Origin: Tetrapyrgos nigripes
Lineage: Eukaryota > Basidiomycota > Agaricomycetes > Agaricales > Campanellaceae
Direction: 5' to 3'
Assembly: GCA_013368315.1 (NCBI GenBank)
Contig: JAACJM010000024.1
Coordinates: forward strand, 558,001-622,000
DNA length: 64,000 nucleotides
The notes below the pieces were generated by a model. The model searched no databases. It had not been told where the DNA came from and was given only the letters and a program-made list of their open reading frames with translations. The position numbers and the translations under genes were made by a program. Shown here one piece after another: positions 10,906 to 22,370 of the stretch (positions are counted from its first letter, which is position 1; the number at the start of each line of letters is the position of its first letter).

Positions 10906-13086
10906 ATGACGCCGTTCCAACGGGGCATCCAGTCGCTTCCTTTTGAACTCTTGATAGAAATCGTTGTGCACCTTGTAGCCGACGCTACTACAGCGGAAGA
11001 GCGATTGAGCCGGCTCGAGTTATGCACTCAAGTCTGCAGGACATGGCGCAATGTGCTAATGTACTGTTGCGCTCTGTGGACCACATTTATCTCGCATCCC
11101 AGGAAGGCTGTTTCCAGAAAGCGCCTCCAAATGTGTCGAGAATGGCTTCGACGCACCGGAGCACTTCCGCTCGATATCACCATCCACGATACACGGTTTC
11201 TTAGAGCTCGCTATTTTCACAAAGTCCTAGCCAAAATGTTACGCATCATCATTCCCTTTTGCAACCAATGGCGCACGCTAGACCTGTGCATGCCGTTCGA
11301 AAATTTCCTCGAGTTGTTCACAATGTCCCCGGGTGACCATCAGCTCAGCAACCTCGAGAAGGTGAACCTCACCTTGTCAAAACTCCCTCGTCCTACTACC
11401 AGGCCCAACGAATACGCAAACTTCCTTAACGCGCCTCTGTTGACGTCTTTCGAGATGTCAGCTGTCCAGCCTGTCAATCTCCTCGACTACATACGCATCC
11501 CATACGAGCGGCTTACCCGGCTAGTTCTTGACAATATATTCAGCACTGATCCCGTCCTACCCAACGCCATCCTTGCCAACTCTCCAAATCTAAAATTCGT
11601 CTGCCTCGACCTCGGGGAGGACGACAGCCTGAACGAAACGGATTACCCGATCCAGCGTTCTCGTCGTCTGCCTGCCGAGTGTCCAAATCTCGAGGACCTC
11701 GAGATAAGAGGCAGTGGTATGTTTGGCTCGGGGTTTATTCTGGAAGGGCTCACAGCGCCTCGCCTCAGGACTCTGAAGGCCAAAGACTATCACGGCAAAT
11801 CCCCTTCCCTTGCTCAGTTCGATGTCATACTTGAAGGGTTCCAGAGACGGTCTGAGGCGCCTTTACGTCTTGTTCACCTCTGTGGAATTGACAACATGAA
11901 CCACATCGGGTTGGTCCCTTTCCTGAAGCTTGTTGGGAAAAGTCTGAGGGAGTTGTTGATTGTATGTAGCTGGGACTTAGATTTGGCTGGGTTATTGCAG
12001 AGCATGACCTATCCTTGGTGGGACGACCAAGATTTTATTGAGGACGGTTCGGACCAGGAGGGTGATACAGATGGAGAGGACAATGATGACGACGGAGAGA
12101 ACGAGAATCAGAGGCGTGTAGAAGAGAATAACGAGCGGACTCGGGGTGACGAGGTGCATGAACGGGAAGATGGAGAAGTTGATATTCAAAGGAAGATAGA
12201 CAGCGACGAGAAGGGCGAAGGAGAACAGGCCAGCCTACCTCGAGCTCTTCCTGATCCCAGAGTCGACGGTGAAGGACGGGTAGACGAAGATGTCGTCGAT
12301 AATGACGTCGAGCAACAGACGCATTCAGAAGAGAACGACAAGAAGACTCGAAGTGACAAAGTCAGTGAAGAAGACGAGCGAGCTGAAGATGGAAGAGTTG
12401 GGGATATAAAGGGTGTAGAGGAGAGCGACGAGCTGGTTCGGAACGCCGAAGTCATTCAAGAGGAAGATGCGTGTGAACGGGAAGGTGGAAGCGCGGAGCC
12501 TCCAAGGCACGATGAGCAGACTCATGGAGAACAGGCTAACCTGCCTCAAGCTCCTCCTGACAGTGCCACCAGAACAAGCACCACTGCCGACGGCGCCGAC
12601 GGTGAAGGACAGAAGGCTGAAGAGGTCCCCGAAGAAGATAAATACGAAGCAAAGTTCCAAAACGCGGAAGCCATACAGCTCGTCCCACATCTCGCCAGAC
12701 TCGGTATCGCCGACGTCTTCGAGTCCAGCGAGGAAGCAGACCTAATCTGCGACGTCGCAGAATCCCGGGGTAACTATTGGCCTCCTTCGATGTCGGAATG
12801 GGCACAGAACCAGGGCAAGGAGGGGAGGAAACCAAGTCGAGAGGAGCAGCTGTTCAAGTGGTCGATGCGCCATCGGTTGAGGGAGCTGAAAGTTTTGTTC
12901 TTCGAGGAGACTGGGTATATTAGTGCGAGGAGAGAGAAGAAAATCCAGACGCGGAACAGGGACTGGGAGTTGATTCGTACACAGGACCTCGACGAGGACA
13001 AATTTGATTTTGAAACGCCGGAGGAGGAGTTGTCTGTGCTTGACTGGGACGAGCATCTGAAGAGAGTCGAAGCAGATTTTGCTTGA
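10906..13086 (+). CDS. F-box protein with acidic C-terminal region
   Basis: Single open exon of 726 codons. The N-terminal 60 residues match an F-box-like domain (SLPFELLIEIVVHLV, then CTQVCRTWRNVL and ALWTTF), which binds Skp1 in SCF ubiquitin ligases. Residues about 90-370 hold irregular leucine-rich segments (NLEDLEIRGSGMFG, APRLRTLKAKD) typical of the substrate side of agaric F-box proteins. Residues about 375-590 are an extremely Glu/Asp/Arg-rich, low-complexity stretch with repeated EENDERTRSD-like units, unusual for this class and probably disordered. The tail from about 600 is again leucine-rich. The target is unknown. No intron is needed, which contrasts with the intron-rich neighbours. 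The first in-frame ATG, followed by TPFQRG, was used as start. Confidence 0.85.
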   Translation: MTPFQRGIQSLPFELLIEIVVHLVADATTAEERLSRLELCTQVCRTWRNVLMYCCALWTTFISHPRKAVSRKRLQMCREWLRRTGALPLDITIHDTRFLRARYFHKVLAKMLRIIIPFCNQWRTLDLCMPFENFLELFTMSPGDHQLSNLEKVNLTLSKLPRPTTRPNEYANFLNAPLLTSFEMSAVQPVNLLDYIRIPYERLTRLVLDNIFSTDPVLPNAILANSPNLKFVCLDLGEDDSLNETDYPIQRSRRLPAECPNLEDLEIRGSGMFGSGFILEGLTAPRLRTLKAKDYHGKSPSLAQFDVILEGFQRRSEAPLRLVHLCGIDNMNHIGLVPFLKLVGKSLRELLIVCSWDLDLAGLLQSMTYPWWDDQDFIEDGSDQEGDTDGEDNDDDGENENQRRVEENNERTRGDEVHEREDGEVDIQRKIDSDEKGEGEQASLPRALPDPRVDGEGRVDEDVVDNDVEQQTHSEENDKKTRSDKVSEEDERAEDGRVGDIKGVEESDELVRNAEVIQEEDACEREGGSAEPPRHDEQTHGEQANLPQAPPDSATRTSTTADGADGEGQKAEEVPEEDKYEAKFQNAEAIQLVPHLARLGIADVFESSEEADLICDVAESRGNYWPPSMSEWAQNQGKEGRKPSREEQLFKWSMRHRLRELKVLFFEETGYISARREKKIQTRNRDWELIRTQDLDEDKFDFETPEEELSVLDWDEHLKRVEADFA

Positions 13087-14299
13087 GGAGTCTAGTTATA
13101 TCAGTGTGTTGGAGTTGTTGTTGTCTGTGCTTGACTGGAATGAGCATGTGAAGAGCGCTGAAGGGATGAAAGATTGTTGAAGGATTCAGACTTGTTGTAA
13201 AATGATCAATTTTTGCTTGCTTTCTCTTCTTTCAAATGGACTATGTGTGTGTGTAGTGTAGATGATTAGTACCTCACCTGGACGTGTCGACTGTAGAAGT
13301 ATTTGTATACGTAGGAATCTGTAGGAATCTAGAATCGCTGAAGTATGCGACGTTGGACATGAATCTGAACCCAATCTGCATCTGACGTTGGCGTCATTGT
13401 CAATGCGTAGGAGGGTCACGATACTAGACAAGATAGTGGACTGTGGATTGACTCACTCATAGTAGTTAAAGCGAGGACCTTTCATGGACCGTAAGCACGA
13501 ATAGCGAGCAATCATGAAAGAGATAGTGCAAAAGGTCGGCGTGCAAAAGGTCGGCGACGTCAAGGTGATGGTGGGAGCCTCAGGTGAAAGAACGGATCCG
13601 ACTGCAGCAGACGTCACGTACTTATGAGTAAGGCGGCTGCATTACGATTTAGAAGTACTCATAACTCGAAGGGCAATTTTAGACCAAGTTGAAGAGTTTC
13701 CAATTTCTAAAAAATCTATTTTCCTTCCGTTTCGTTTCTCCAGCGTTCACATTATCCAACGTAGAGTAGCTAGGTACAACAATCCACGGTCGGGTACGAG
13801 TACGGGGACGTACGTAGTTGCGCTAGGCAAATACAAGCAGCGATTTGTATGTATCAAAGCGAGATGTAATCTGTATGTATGGCCAGCAAGCAATCACGAG
13901 AGCATTGAAACAAAAAAACACTGGACAAGAAGCTTAGCTATGTAGAGCTATGTAAGTAGAGCTTATAATCACTGCAACCGACCGCGCACACTGGAGATGT
14001 GGACGAAACGCGAAACTTCCGACCGACCGACCGAAACCAAAACCGAATCCGAATGGCATGAACAGGGCATGACATGACAACACAAAGCAAGAGAAGGAAG
14101 AAGTGGGTAACAGCCAAAGCTAAAGAGAGGAACAAGAAAAGAAAGTGATGGTGAAATCCGTAGAAAATGTGGTCGAGGTTGTTGGGGGGGTATTCAAACT
14201 AGTTCTTTCGCCGATGATTGGGGATAAAGAACGGAGCTTCTAATTGTGACGCGAAACAAAAGAGCAAAGAGCGCGCATCAAGTCTGGACGACTCGGTGC
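13087..14299. other. Intergenic, no gene recognised
   Basis: Just after the F-box stop, 13108-13150 repeats part of its 3' coding end: the piece encoding LSVLDWDEHLK at about 13030-13062 recurs as a degraded copy, a small local duplication. The remainder shows short runs only, with no ORF or terminal repeats supporting a gene. Confidence 0.45.
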
Positions 14300-15169
14300 T
14301 TAGAGCTCGTCACAGAAAGGAAGATCGTCGTCGTCGTCGTCGTTGTTGTTGTTGTCCTCACTGTGGTCGTTGGCAGCGGTAGCGTGAGGGGCAGCGGACT
14401 GAGCAGCGGTAGCGGTGACAGGAATGGCAGTAGCTACAGTCACAGGGCCTGAGTGAGGAGGAACTTGGACGGCGTCGCTAACGCAAAGGACCTGAAGGGA
14501 GCAGGGAGGTTAGAAACGTAGTGGTAAATGGCAGAATTGACAATTGTCAGGAGAGGAAGAAAGCGAACAATGAAAATTTTCTAAGGCTTGGCACGGCCCA
14601 CCAAGACCGCCAGCTGTCATTGTACACATGCCATCAAGCCCCGGTTCGCAAACGAGTACGAAGAGGAATGAAAGAACGACGAAATCCCACATACCTCTCC
14701 GACGTAGATGTTAGAGCACTCTCCATCAATCTGAGGGTTGTTGAGGTTCAACATGGTAGTGTTAAGGCCGTGGGCGTTGGCGATACCCAGACAAGTGTCC
14801 TGGCCCTTGACGACATAGGTCTTGGAGCAGTCTTCGTTTTCATAACCAATGCAGAATGTAGCTCCAATTTGGAGGTTGGAGCAGGCAGAGTTGATGTAAC
14901 CTTCGTTGATCTTGGCGAGCTGGTAGCTGTTGGTGAAGTATTTTTGTCAGTTGGACTAGGCAAACTTGGATGGGGAAAGAAGACGCACGTAGAAACGCTC
15001 ATGGCGGCACTGATAGAGTCGCAGGTATCACCTCCCTTGATAGTGTAGTTGCGGACACAGGGACCGGCGAGGACGGCTAGACAAAGAATGAGAGGGCGTA
15101 CTGCGCTGTGAGGACTTGATACTTACATGAAGCAAGAGCAACAGCAACGATAGTAGCTTTGGTGAACAT
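14300..15169 (-). CDS. Secreted LysM-domain protein (LysM effector type)
   Basis: Exons 15169-15127, 15076-14989, 14926-14695 and 14491-14300 splice to 184 residues. A signal peptide (MFTKATIVAVALASSVLA) precedes two LysM domains: one beginning NYTIKGGDTCDSISAA and ending ATFCIG, one beginning TYVVKGQDTCLGIANA and ending EVLCVS. LysM domains bind chitin or related N-acetylglucosamine polymers; in fungi, secreted LysM proteins shield hyphae or capture chitin fragments. Six or more cysteines suggest disulfides. A Thr/Ala-rich linker leads to an acidic tail NNNNDDDDDDLPFCDEL encoded by a (GAC)n-type microsatellite. The terminal DEL resembles an ER-retrieval signal but follows Cys instead of Lys or His. 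First intron lies within the signal-peptide coding region. Confidence 0.9.
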
Positions 15170-17045
15170 GACTGAAACGAAAGAGTGTCTCGGGATGAAA
15201 AGAAAGACGCGGAGGACGACGAAGGGCGAAAGTCTAGGTGGGTGATGGAAAAGAAAAAGACGTGGTTTCGATCCCTCGCTTCATATAGTTTCCCGCCGGC
15301 AAATTCCCTAATTTGGGTTAAACGTTTCCATCTCGACCGGCGCTTCCTTGGCACCTCGTTCCACCCTTCTCGGATCCTTCTCGAGTGCATTAGACATTTT
15401 GCTACGATGGCGACAAGAAAAACAGGTACTCATTGCTCCTTTCTTCGGAAAGAAATATTGCTACGAGAAGAAGAACAAAGTAATACGGTGATGTTGAACA
15501 GGAATGGCGCCCAAGCTGTGTTTTCCAGGAACGTTGCACTGGCAAGGAACGATGCAATTTCTTTTATATGAGTGTACGTACAAACTTGACATCCATGCAA
15601 GTATTCCTCGAGGCCCATGACGCACCCTGCCCATCCTAGCACCTTAAACACGATCCAAAAGCAAAATATCCCTCAAACAGCTTCCGCTGCCGTGCCAATT
15701 ATAACAACAGAAAATTAGCACAAAACAAAGGACGACGTCGCGATCAACGATCGCGTGTCGGGGAGAGGCCAACAGGTTACAGTTGTCGACCCAGAACGCA
15801 TTGCTGCGGAGCAATATTGGAGCCAATGATCGTCAAGTGGTCTGCCTGAAATGATGACTTCTGATTAGCTTTCTTCAACAATTTAAAGAGAGCAGGGGCG
15901 TTGGCGAAAAACTCCTTGGACCAGCTTACGATATCGATCTTGAGCTTGAGAGCTGGTAGAACAAGCCTTGATGTATCGTTACGCCAACAGTGCTGAGAGA
16001 TGGAGCGTTGTGACAACAACAGACCATTACTCGCGTAAAGACGTCTGCCAGTCTCAGAGTTGGGGCTCCGATTCTTTCAGCGAGACGAGCAGGCCACGAA
16101 AGCTTCAGCTGAGACGAAAGAGCATCCCCCCCCCCCCCCCCCCCCCCGGGATGGCTAGAAGTGTCGACTCTAGGACACTAGTATTAGCCTGGAACCACTC
16201 CGAGCTTTTGTTGAGCGTTTGAGAATCTTGCGTACCTTGCTGTCATCCGGAGTTATCCGGCGGCCGCATCTACAGAGCATAAAAAACACTCTACCCTAGT
16301 CATACACATACAACCCCTGCACACGGTATTCAGCAATCTCCGCAAATAGAGCCAGTCATTGTACCAAGTCGGACGCAAAGGAAAAGTTCTATATGCACAA
16401 TGCTATAACTTCAAAACCTCCTGACGCGTCCTACCGGCAGAAACCCTCATACACCCCTGGACAGCTTTAGCAGCCTTACACGTCAAGCTCCCGGCTTCTT
16501 TTCACCTGGCCAAGGCAATCAACATCTCATCCGTAGAAGAAGATCCAGCTTCAATGCCGTCCATAAGTAACATAGGTCAAAAAATTCGAGGACTGGACCG
16601 TTTACTCCGACTTTTCTCTCTTCAAACTCAAACAAACTCCAGTTGAGCAACGTTCTTTTTCTCGGCAGAAGTCAAAATTGAGCGGCATGACGCTCTCAGT
16701 CTCGGACCTCGCAAGAAGCTGAGCGCTCTGGATGCTGTGGCAGATGTCTACGCGTCTAACCGGCAGATACTTTCTTTTTCAGTGACAGGACCATGTATAC
16801 CATCCTAGTTTCAAGGAGCCTTCTCGGAACTCATGTCATTGCTGAGCTTAAATAAGACGCTACCGGTGCCAGCGAAGCCCAGACTTCTCTCCCTCTTTGC
16901 ACCTTCTATTCAACTCCCGTCTTAAAGTACCCGTCTGGCAAACTCTCTTTTCTCCTTTCTCTGACCTCCTCTCACTAGCTCGTCTCCGTTCCTTCCTATT
17001 GGCCTTCTTCCTCGAAAAGCAATCCATCCCTGACCATTCCGAACC
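15170..17045. other. Largely unassigned region, possible minus-strand remnants
   Basis: No recognised gene. A minus-strand reading at 15780-16100 has pieces such as ALKLKIDIVSWSKEFF and ARLAERIGAPTLRLADV, separated by possible short introns, that look coding but match no family I know. A further minus-strand piece near 16420-16560 reads GIEAGSSSTDEMLIALA. Stops interrupt any long exon, so a decayed or unusual gene is likely. The last 100 bases are the promoter of the stomatin-like gene. Confidence 0.35.
16126..16147. repeat. Homopolymer of 22 C
   Basis: Uninterrupted run of 22 cytosines followed by GGG. Either a genuine unstable homopolymer or an assembly or sequencing uncertainty; length should be treated as approximate. 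Confidence 0.9.
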
Positions 17046-18915
17046 ATGAGTCCAGCAAATACCGCAGCACATCTAGCTGGTCACGGTCCTCTCGCCAGGC
17101 TGAGTGGTGGGTCTGCCTCACATCTAGCCAGCTCTAACTCGCGCATGCTATCCCATGCTGGTGCGAGACGCGTCGGTGGAAATGGGATTGGGAATAGAAA
17201 TGGGACCGGGGAGACTGGAATACAGAGGCGTACGTTCCTCACGGTCATACAGCAAGGACATGAAGGGTGGAGGCTGAGGTACGTTTTCTCCGTTTAATCC
17301 AATGCGAATTCGTGTTGCTTAACATTTGACCCCGGATTCTGTTGGATTCTGTTATCATCACACTGTTCACTCAAATTTACTTTTGTCTTGCGATGGGACA
17401 CAGTTTCGGAAGAGACCCCGTACAACTGAACCCTGGGCTTAACATCGCTGTACCTGTGTACCATCAAGTAATGGTGGTTGATATGAGAGAGTTGTCGGTT
17501 TCTATTCCGAAGGTGAGTCACTCGTTCATACCGACCGACATTATCCATTCCTATCTCTTCAAGCTGAACTTCCCGCTGAACTGACACTGTTGACTCTGGC
17601 TGTGGCCTCTGACAGCTCCCAGGCTACACCTCGGACAACGTCCCCGTCGTCTGTTCCGGTTCTCTTTTCTACAAAGTCACGGATGGGTATAAAGCTTGTT
17701 TCGGTGTCAGCGATGTACACGAGAATATAAAAAACACGGGTACTTCTGCGATGAGGAGTGTCTTGGGGACGTTTACTTATGACCAGGTGAGATTCCGAGA
17801 AAGGTTTCATGGGACTTTGAAAGGATTGTCGACGTGCTGATAACAAGATTTTTTTCTGCTAGGTCATCGGAGACCGTAACGAACTCAACAAGCAACTTAA
17901 CAAGGTTATTGGGAATTCGATCCAGGTAAGCTCGAGTCTTCAGTCTGGTAATTTATGGTTCCCGAATTATCTCTTCACACCCTCTTCCTGATCCTCCTCT
18001 TATCCCTTTCCCCTTAATACTTATAGAATTGGGGCATCGAATGCACCCGCTTCGAAATCCAATCCTTCCAGCCAGCAAACAGAGAAGTCGAACGTCAATT
18101 AGAACTGCAAATGGAAGCGGAGCGAAACCGTAGGAAACAGCTTTTGGATACTCAGGCGCAGATCAATGTCGCGGAGGGATTGAAGCAGAAGGTTATTCTA
18201 GAGAGTGAGGGGAATGTGAGCTGCTGCTTTAATTGTCTGCTCCTTTGATTGTGATTGAGCTCTCCTTTGCGACGTTTGTAGCTCACGGCGAAAGCGAATG
18301 AAGCTGATGCAAAGTATAAGACGGTTGTGAGGGAGGCGGAGGCTAGGTTAGTACCGTTTCTCATCAGTGTCTGCTATCTTCCGCTCAGGCTGATAATTTA
18401 TGTTTTGCAGACAACAACAAGCTCTAATGGAAGCCTCCGCCATCGCTCAACAAATCGACCTTATTTCTCGATCTATTGCTTCTTCTCGTTTCTCATCCAT
18501 AGCTACATCCACATCCGCGTCCGCGTCGACCAGCAACGGAGAACCTACCGCAGAAGATAAACATAAAGCCCTCGAAACACTCGTCGAACTCAAGAGACTT
18601 GAACAACTCAAAGCCATCGCGAACGGGAAAGGTAATTCAACTTATTTCTTTGGTGAGAGAGCTGTGATGGGGAACGGGGTCAGTGGTACTGGTACGGGGT
18701 CTGGTGCTGGAGGAAGTGTGCAAAATTTAGCCATGGGTATGGGACCGGGTATGGCGGATGCGTACAACGTGGATTGTGTAGAGCAGATGAAGAGAGGGCG
18801 GAGTCATGATGGCCCAGGTGTAAGCCGCATGAGTTTGATGGCGGCTAGCGGTGATCTAAGTTCAAGTTCAAGTTCAAGCGAAGCAGGGCACGGGCATGGC
18901 ATGGAGAAGGCCTAG
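17046..18915 (+). CDS. Stomatin-like SPFH/band 7 protein, mitochondrial type
   Basis: Seven exons (17046-17278, 17404-17512, 17616-17786, 17863-17925, 18027-18215, 18282-18346, 18411-18915) give 444 residues in frame. The SPFH domain includes LNPGLNIAVPVYHQV, then VRELSV-type DMRELSVSIPK, DNVPVVCSGSLFYKV, and TSAMRSVLGTFTYDQ. It is followed by the helical segment QLELQMEAERNRRKQ and the alanine/glutamate coiled coil ending EAEARQQQALMEAS. This arrangement matches stomatin-like protein 2 orthologues, scaffolds of cardiolipin-rich domains in the mitochondrial inner membrane. The N-terminal 75 residues are basic, Gly/Ser-rich and lack acidic residues early on, fitting a presequence. The Gly- and Ser-rich C-terminal tail (about 100 residues) looks lineage-specific. 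Acceptor of exon 2 is the least certain edge. Confidence 0.88.
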
Positions 18916-19276
18916 GATGGGTCCGCATATTGGCTGAAGCCCGAGATTCTATAAGGCATAGCAGCGTCGCGCTCAAGTCTTCTTTTCTCTCAAAAAGTGT
19001 ATCATAACTAACCCTACTCAGTATGTATCTATATTACTACTCAGTTTGATAGCTCAAATATAGCTGTTCATTTATCACTTCACTTGTGAGCGAATATCGA
19101 TACAGAACTTTCGTACGCGCCGATAATCTGGTCGTACATGCTTTTGACCCAAGACAAAGACGAACCGCATTACAAGATCGCACTGTTCGTCATTCATCTC
19201 TTTCTCCCATGCAGCCTGAAGATCCAGGGTCATGTCAGCAGCCACAAGTGGAGCGACCTCGCCACAATCTGAGAAG
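18916..19276. other. Spacer between convergent genes
   Basis: A 77-codon minus-strand ORF at 19075-19305 overlaps the end of the membrane-protein gene in another frame; nothing supports it as a gene. The rest is probably 3' UTR of the two convergent genes. Confidence 0.4.
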
Positions 19277-22160
19277 TTAGTATTTGCCGCAATCATGCTT
19301 TCCATAAAGCTTCCGAAGCTTTATGGAAAGCCTCTTGTCCACTTCCCCTAAATCGCCCTTAAAAACACTAGTCCCTGCATGCCCAATCTCCGGGTGACCA
19401 CCATGAAGTCCGGACTTGTCTCCCCAGTACATCCTTTCGTCCCATTCATCGACAAGATTGGCGATTGTCTCCAGATGTCCGTATGTAGCCGGCAGTAAGG
19501 TCTTCGGCCTCGCTCTCAGGTACCAGGTCATGTAGACCGCACCAACCACTGCAACGATGCTAATGTAGAATACCTATGCAGTGATCAAGGGAATATGTAT
19601 GATCGCCGACGCGTCGTGAGCGTGAGGTTCATTCAAGTCAGAAATCTAGTGGCACGAACCTGTATAGGTTGAACGCGAAGACCTTTATCTGCGCTCACAT
19701 TTACTGCCAGCCCAAAAAGCCAATGAAAGAGGGGATCGGCAACATGGATCACGAACGAGTGGTAGCAAAGCAAGAAAGTCCTCCACACGGATGGATTCGG
19801 ATCCGACCCTTTCTCGTAGATTTCCAACCACAGGTGCTGATCGTTATCCAGATCGATAATAGTCTGCAAGCAGGTCATAGATGTGGTGATGATGCCGCCC
19901 TGGAACCCAGCAAAGATCGCCAGACCCCAAACGAGCACAAACGACGGCGCTTCCCCTTTCCAACCGAGGTACAGCCCGCTTGAACCCTCGGTTGAAGTTG
20001 AGTTCGCTGGCTCGGAAGTAGGTCCCAGAGATGAACCTCGATAAGTTCCAGGTGTACCTGATTGGACCATGGAGAGTACCAGGAAGCTGGCCATTTGGCA
20101 ATTATCTGACTTTATGTCTACATTGGGGTGGGTCTAGGGTGCCTTAAAAATACGTCTGGGTGGGGCGCACTTGGATGTCAAACTTTGAAGGGGGTCGGTA
20201 CTTGCTTCGTGAGATACCGGTAAAAGGCTGAGAGTGGCCGGAAAACCCGAAATGACGCGGTTTCCTAAAGTACTGTTCCCACGCCCAAAACTGCCCTTAG
20301 AGTGACCACTGCTCGACAGCAAGTGTACGGTTACACTGCCGAAGGTATTCAGCATAGTTCTATATGCTAAGGATATATAATCCTCCAGGTTCTATAGCTC
20401 ATGTACATGTGCACGGTTCTGGGCCAGAGCAGGTGGCCAGGTAGCCAGTTTTGGCCAAAAACAGACTCGCGTCGCGAAAATCCTCGCTACTCCTTGACCA
20501 CAGCTTGCATGGTGCTGATTCGTATATCAGCAGACTCCTAAGAAGCCCTACTACGCTATGCTAAAGTTTTTGTAATCTAAATTTCCCTCAGTAATTTTAT
20601 ATGATTTAAAAATGCTAACGTGGCCAACTTCCTGGTATCGACACAGCGGACGGCGATGGGTATTTGCCATCCATTTTTGTGCAACCTTAAATCTCGAACT
20701 TCTGCTCGGTGCCAGAACTACCCCATATGGAACTCCGGCCTCAAAACGGTCCCATTTGGGGTATGTTCGGCCTGCAAAAACTACTCTGAAAGATTTGAGA
20801 TTTACGCCTGCGCAAAAATGGCTGGCAAATACCCATCGCCGTCCGCAGTGCGAATAGTACAAGGATACCCCAGTAAAATCCGGAGCCTATCAGAATCCAG
20901 ACCCACATTGCCAATGTGCGGAATATAGGATGGGAATCCCAAGCTGACTTCTGCCGGGCGGAAGATTTGACGGGACCCTTACGAAAGCTATCGTTTAGAG
21001 AGTGCATGCAACGTCCGAGTGTCCTCTCTAAGAGTGGTGTGTGAGGTCGAGTCTTCGATGACATTTCGAAAAGCAGGATGTACACTGTCGCAAATGGAGA
21101 AGAGTTCCAGGTCATAATGTCCACACACAAAAGAGACCAGACGGAAATCTCCGCTTGGATAAGGGTAACTCCACCAAGCGCATACAGAGCAAAGTGGGAG
21201 AGTAGAGTGTTGTGGATGGCAGTATCTCCAGTTTGATCTCCTGGTTCCTGGATCTCCAGGAGTGTCACCTGGCTAGCCGCGTAAGTGATAGCCAAAGAAA
21301 GAGCCATCACTACATTGGCAGGAAGGCCGACAGGACCAAATTTGCAAGTGGAAGACGACATGAGAAAGCGTGGATTGGAATTGAATTCGAGTCGTGTTTG
21401 CCCCGTCTGCGGATCCTCTTCAGATGCGATTTGCCATTTCGCAGCGTTTCCGTGCACCCTGCCGAAGACAAAGACTTGTGGTTTGACGAGTAGAATGTTT
21501 ATGAAGAGCGTGATGGCTTCTCGAGTATATCGGCCGGGAAGATGAAACGACAGGTTGGAATTCGAATCATAGGTAGTCGGAAAAGATTCTGAAAATGGAA
21601 TGGATGTGCGGCCTCGAATAAGGCTGCCACCCAAAATACAGAGTACACCGGAAATCACACTCCAAATGAGGAGTGCAATCGCCCATACAGGAAGCCGTCT
21701 ACCCTCCATATACTTCCGGTGAGTGACGGGTAGTAGATAGGGAGGAGCTTTTGTCGTCGGCTGTTTCGATTTGCGCATGCCATTAGAAAACCCGGTGTTC
21801 ATGGAGGCGTAGCGTTCAGTAGGTCATACCCCTGGCATAGTAGACTGTAAGGATACTCACCAGTTCCAAATGACTTTTGCAGCACGATGCATTGACTCGG
21901 AGACGATATTAAGCAGAGGGGTTAATGGGTAGTTGTGAAGAGTACTGGGATAAAGATCTAGACCTTCCGGTAGTCCTTTTAAATCCCTGAGTGGCAAAAC
22001 CCAGTGAATAACGACACGAGTACGCCGGTGGCGTCAACATGGTGATGAGGTATAACTTGTCTTAACTCACAGAGGCTGCGCAGAGGGGAAGAGAACGCTC
22101 ACCATGTAATGTACACAGAAGGGTCCCAGCATGTACCCCGCTTGTGTGGAGACGGAGAAG
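19277..22160 (-). pseudogene. Multi-pass fungal membrane protein gene, split by insertion
   Basis: Coding pieces in order on the minus strand are: near 22140 (STQAGYMLGPFCVHYM), 21990-21870 (DLYPSTLHNYPLTPLL, ending at a GTGAGT donor), 21802-20854 (hydrophobic WAIALLIWSVISGVLC and others) and 20100-19277 (LVWGLAIFAGFQGGII, GDKSGLHGGHPEIGHAGTS). Together they resemble a common agaric family of large multi-helix proteins of unknown function with a cytosolic WGDK...HAGTS segment. The reading frame ends inside a 209-bp MITE at 20642-20850, and about 540 unrelated bases separate it from the next coding piece. The splice from the 21870 donor to the 21802 piece also fails to keep frame with any visible acceptor. 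The gene is probably dead; a long unusual intron is the alternative. Confidence 0.6.
20642..20850. mobile_element. 209-bp foldback MITE with CACAG/CACTG termini
   Basis: Inverted termini CACAGCGGACGGCGATGGGT at 20642 and CACTGCGGACGGCGATGGGT read inward from 20850 extend into a shared TATTTGCCATCCATTTTTG-like arm of about 60 bp. A CGA trinucleotide flanks both sides (20639-20641 and 20851-20853), giving a 3-bp target duplication. The centre contains CCATATGGAACTCCGGCCTC, closely similar to the centre of the 718-bp element at 32976-33693, so the two belong to one family. It lies inside the coding sequence of the membrane-protein gene. Confidence 0.85.
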
Positions 22161-22370
22161 GGTGACTAGGGAAGAGTAAGAATACATTGGATCCTGGATC
22201 AGATATATTGTTGTTGTGCCACATGAGTCACGGTAGGGTGGCTCAATGGTCTTGCGCCACAGAATAGAAAGTTCTTTTTCATTGCAGTCTTGATGCATTC
22301 TCGCAAAGTTTTCGACTGGTAGAAAGTGGATCGCGGAGTAGTCCTTCTTGCAATAGCCTTGTACTATCAT

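Noticed and set aside
12186..12690. Long Ser-rich minus-strand ORFs
   Set aside because: They are antisense to the acidic low-complexity region of the F-box protein.
19075..19305. 77-codon ORF with an apparently soluble sequence
   Set aside because: Overlaps the end of the membrane-protein gene in another frame; no start context or homologue recognised.
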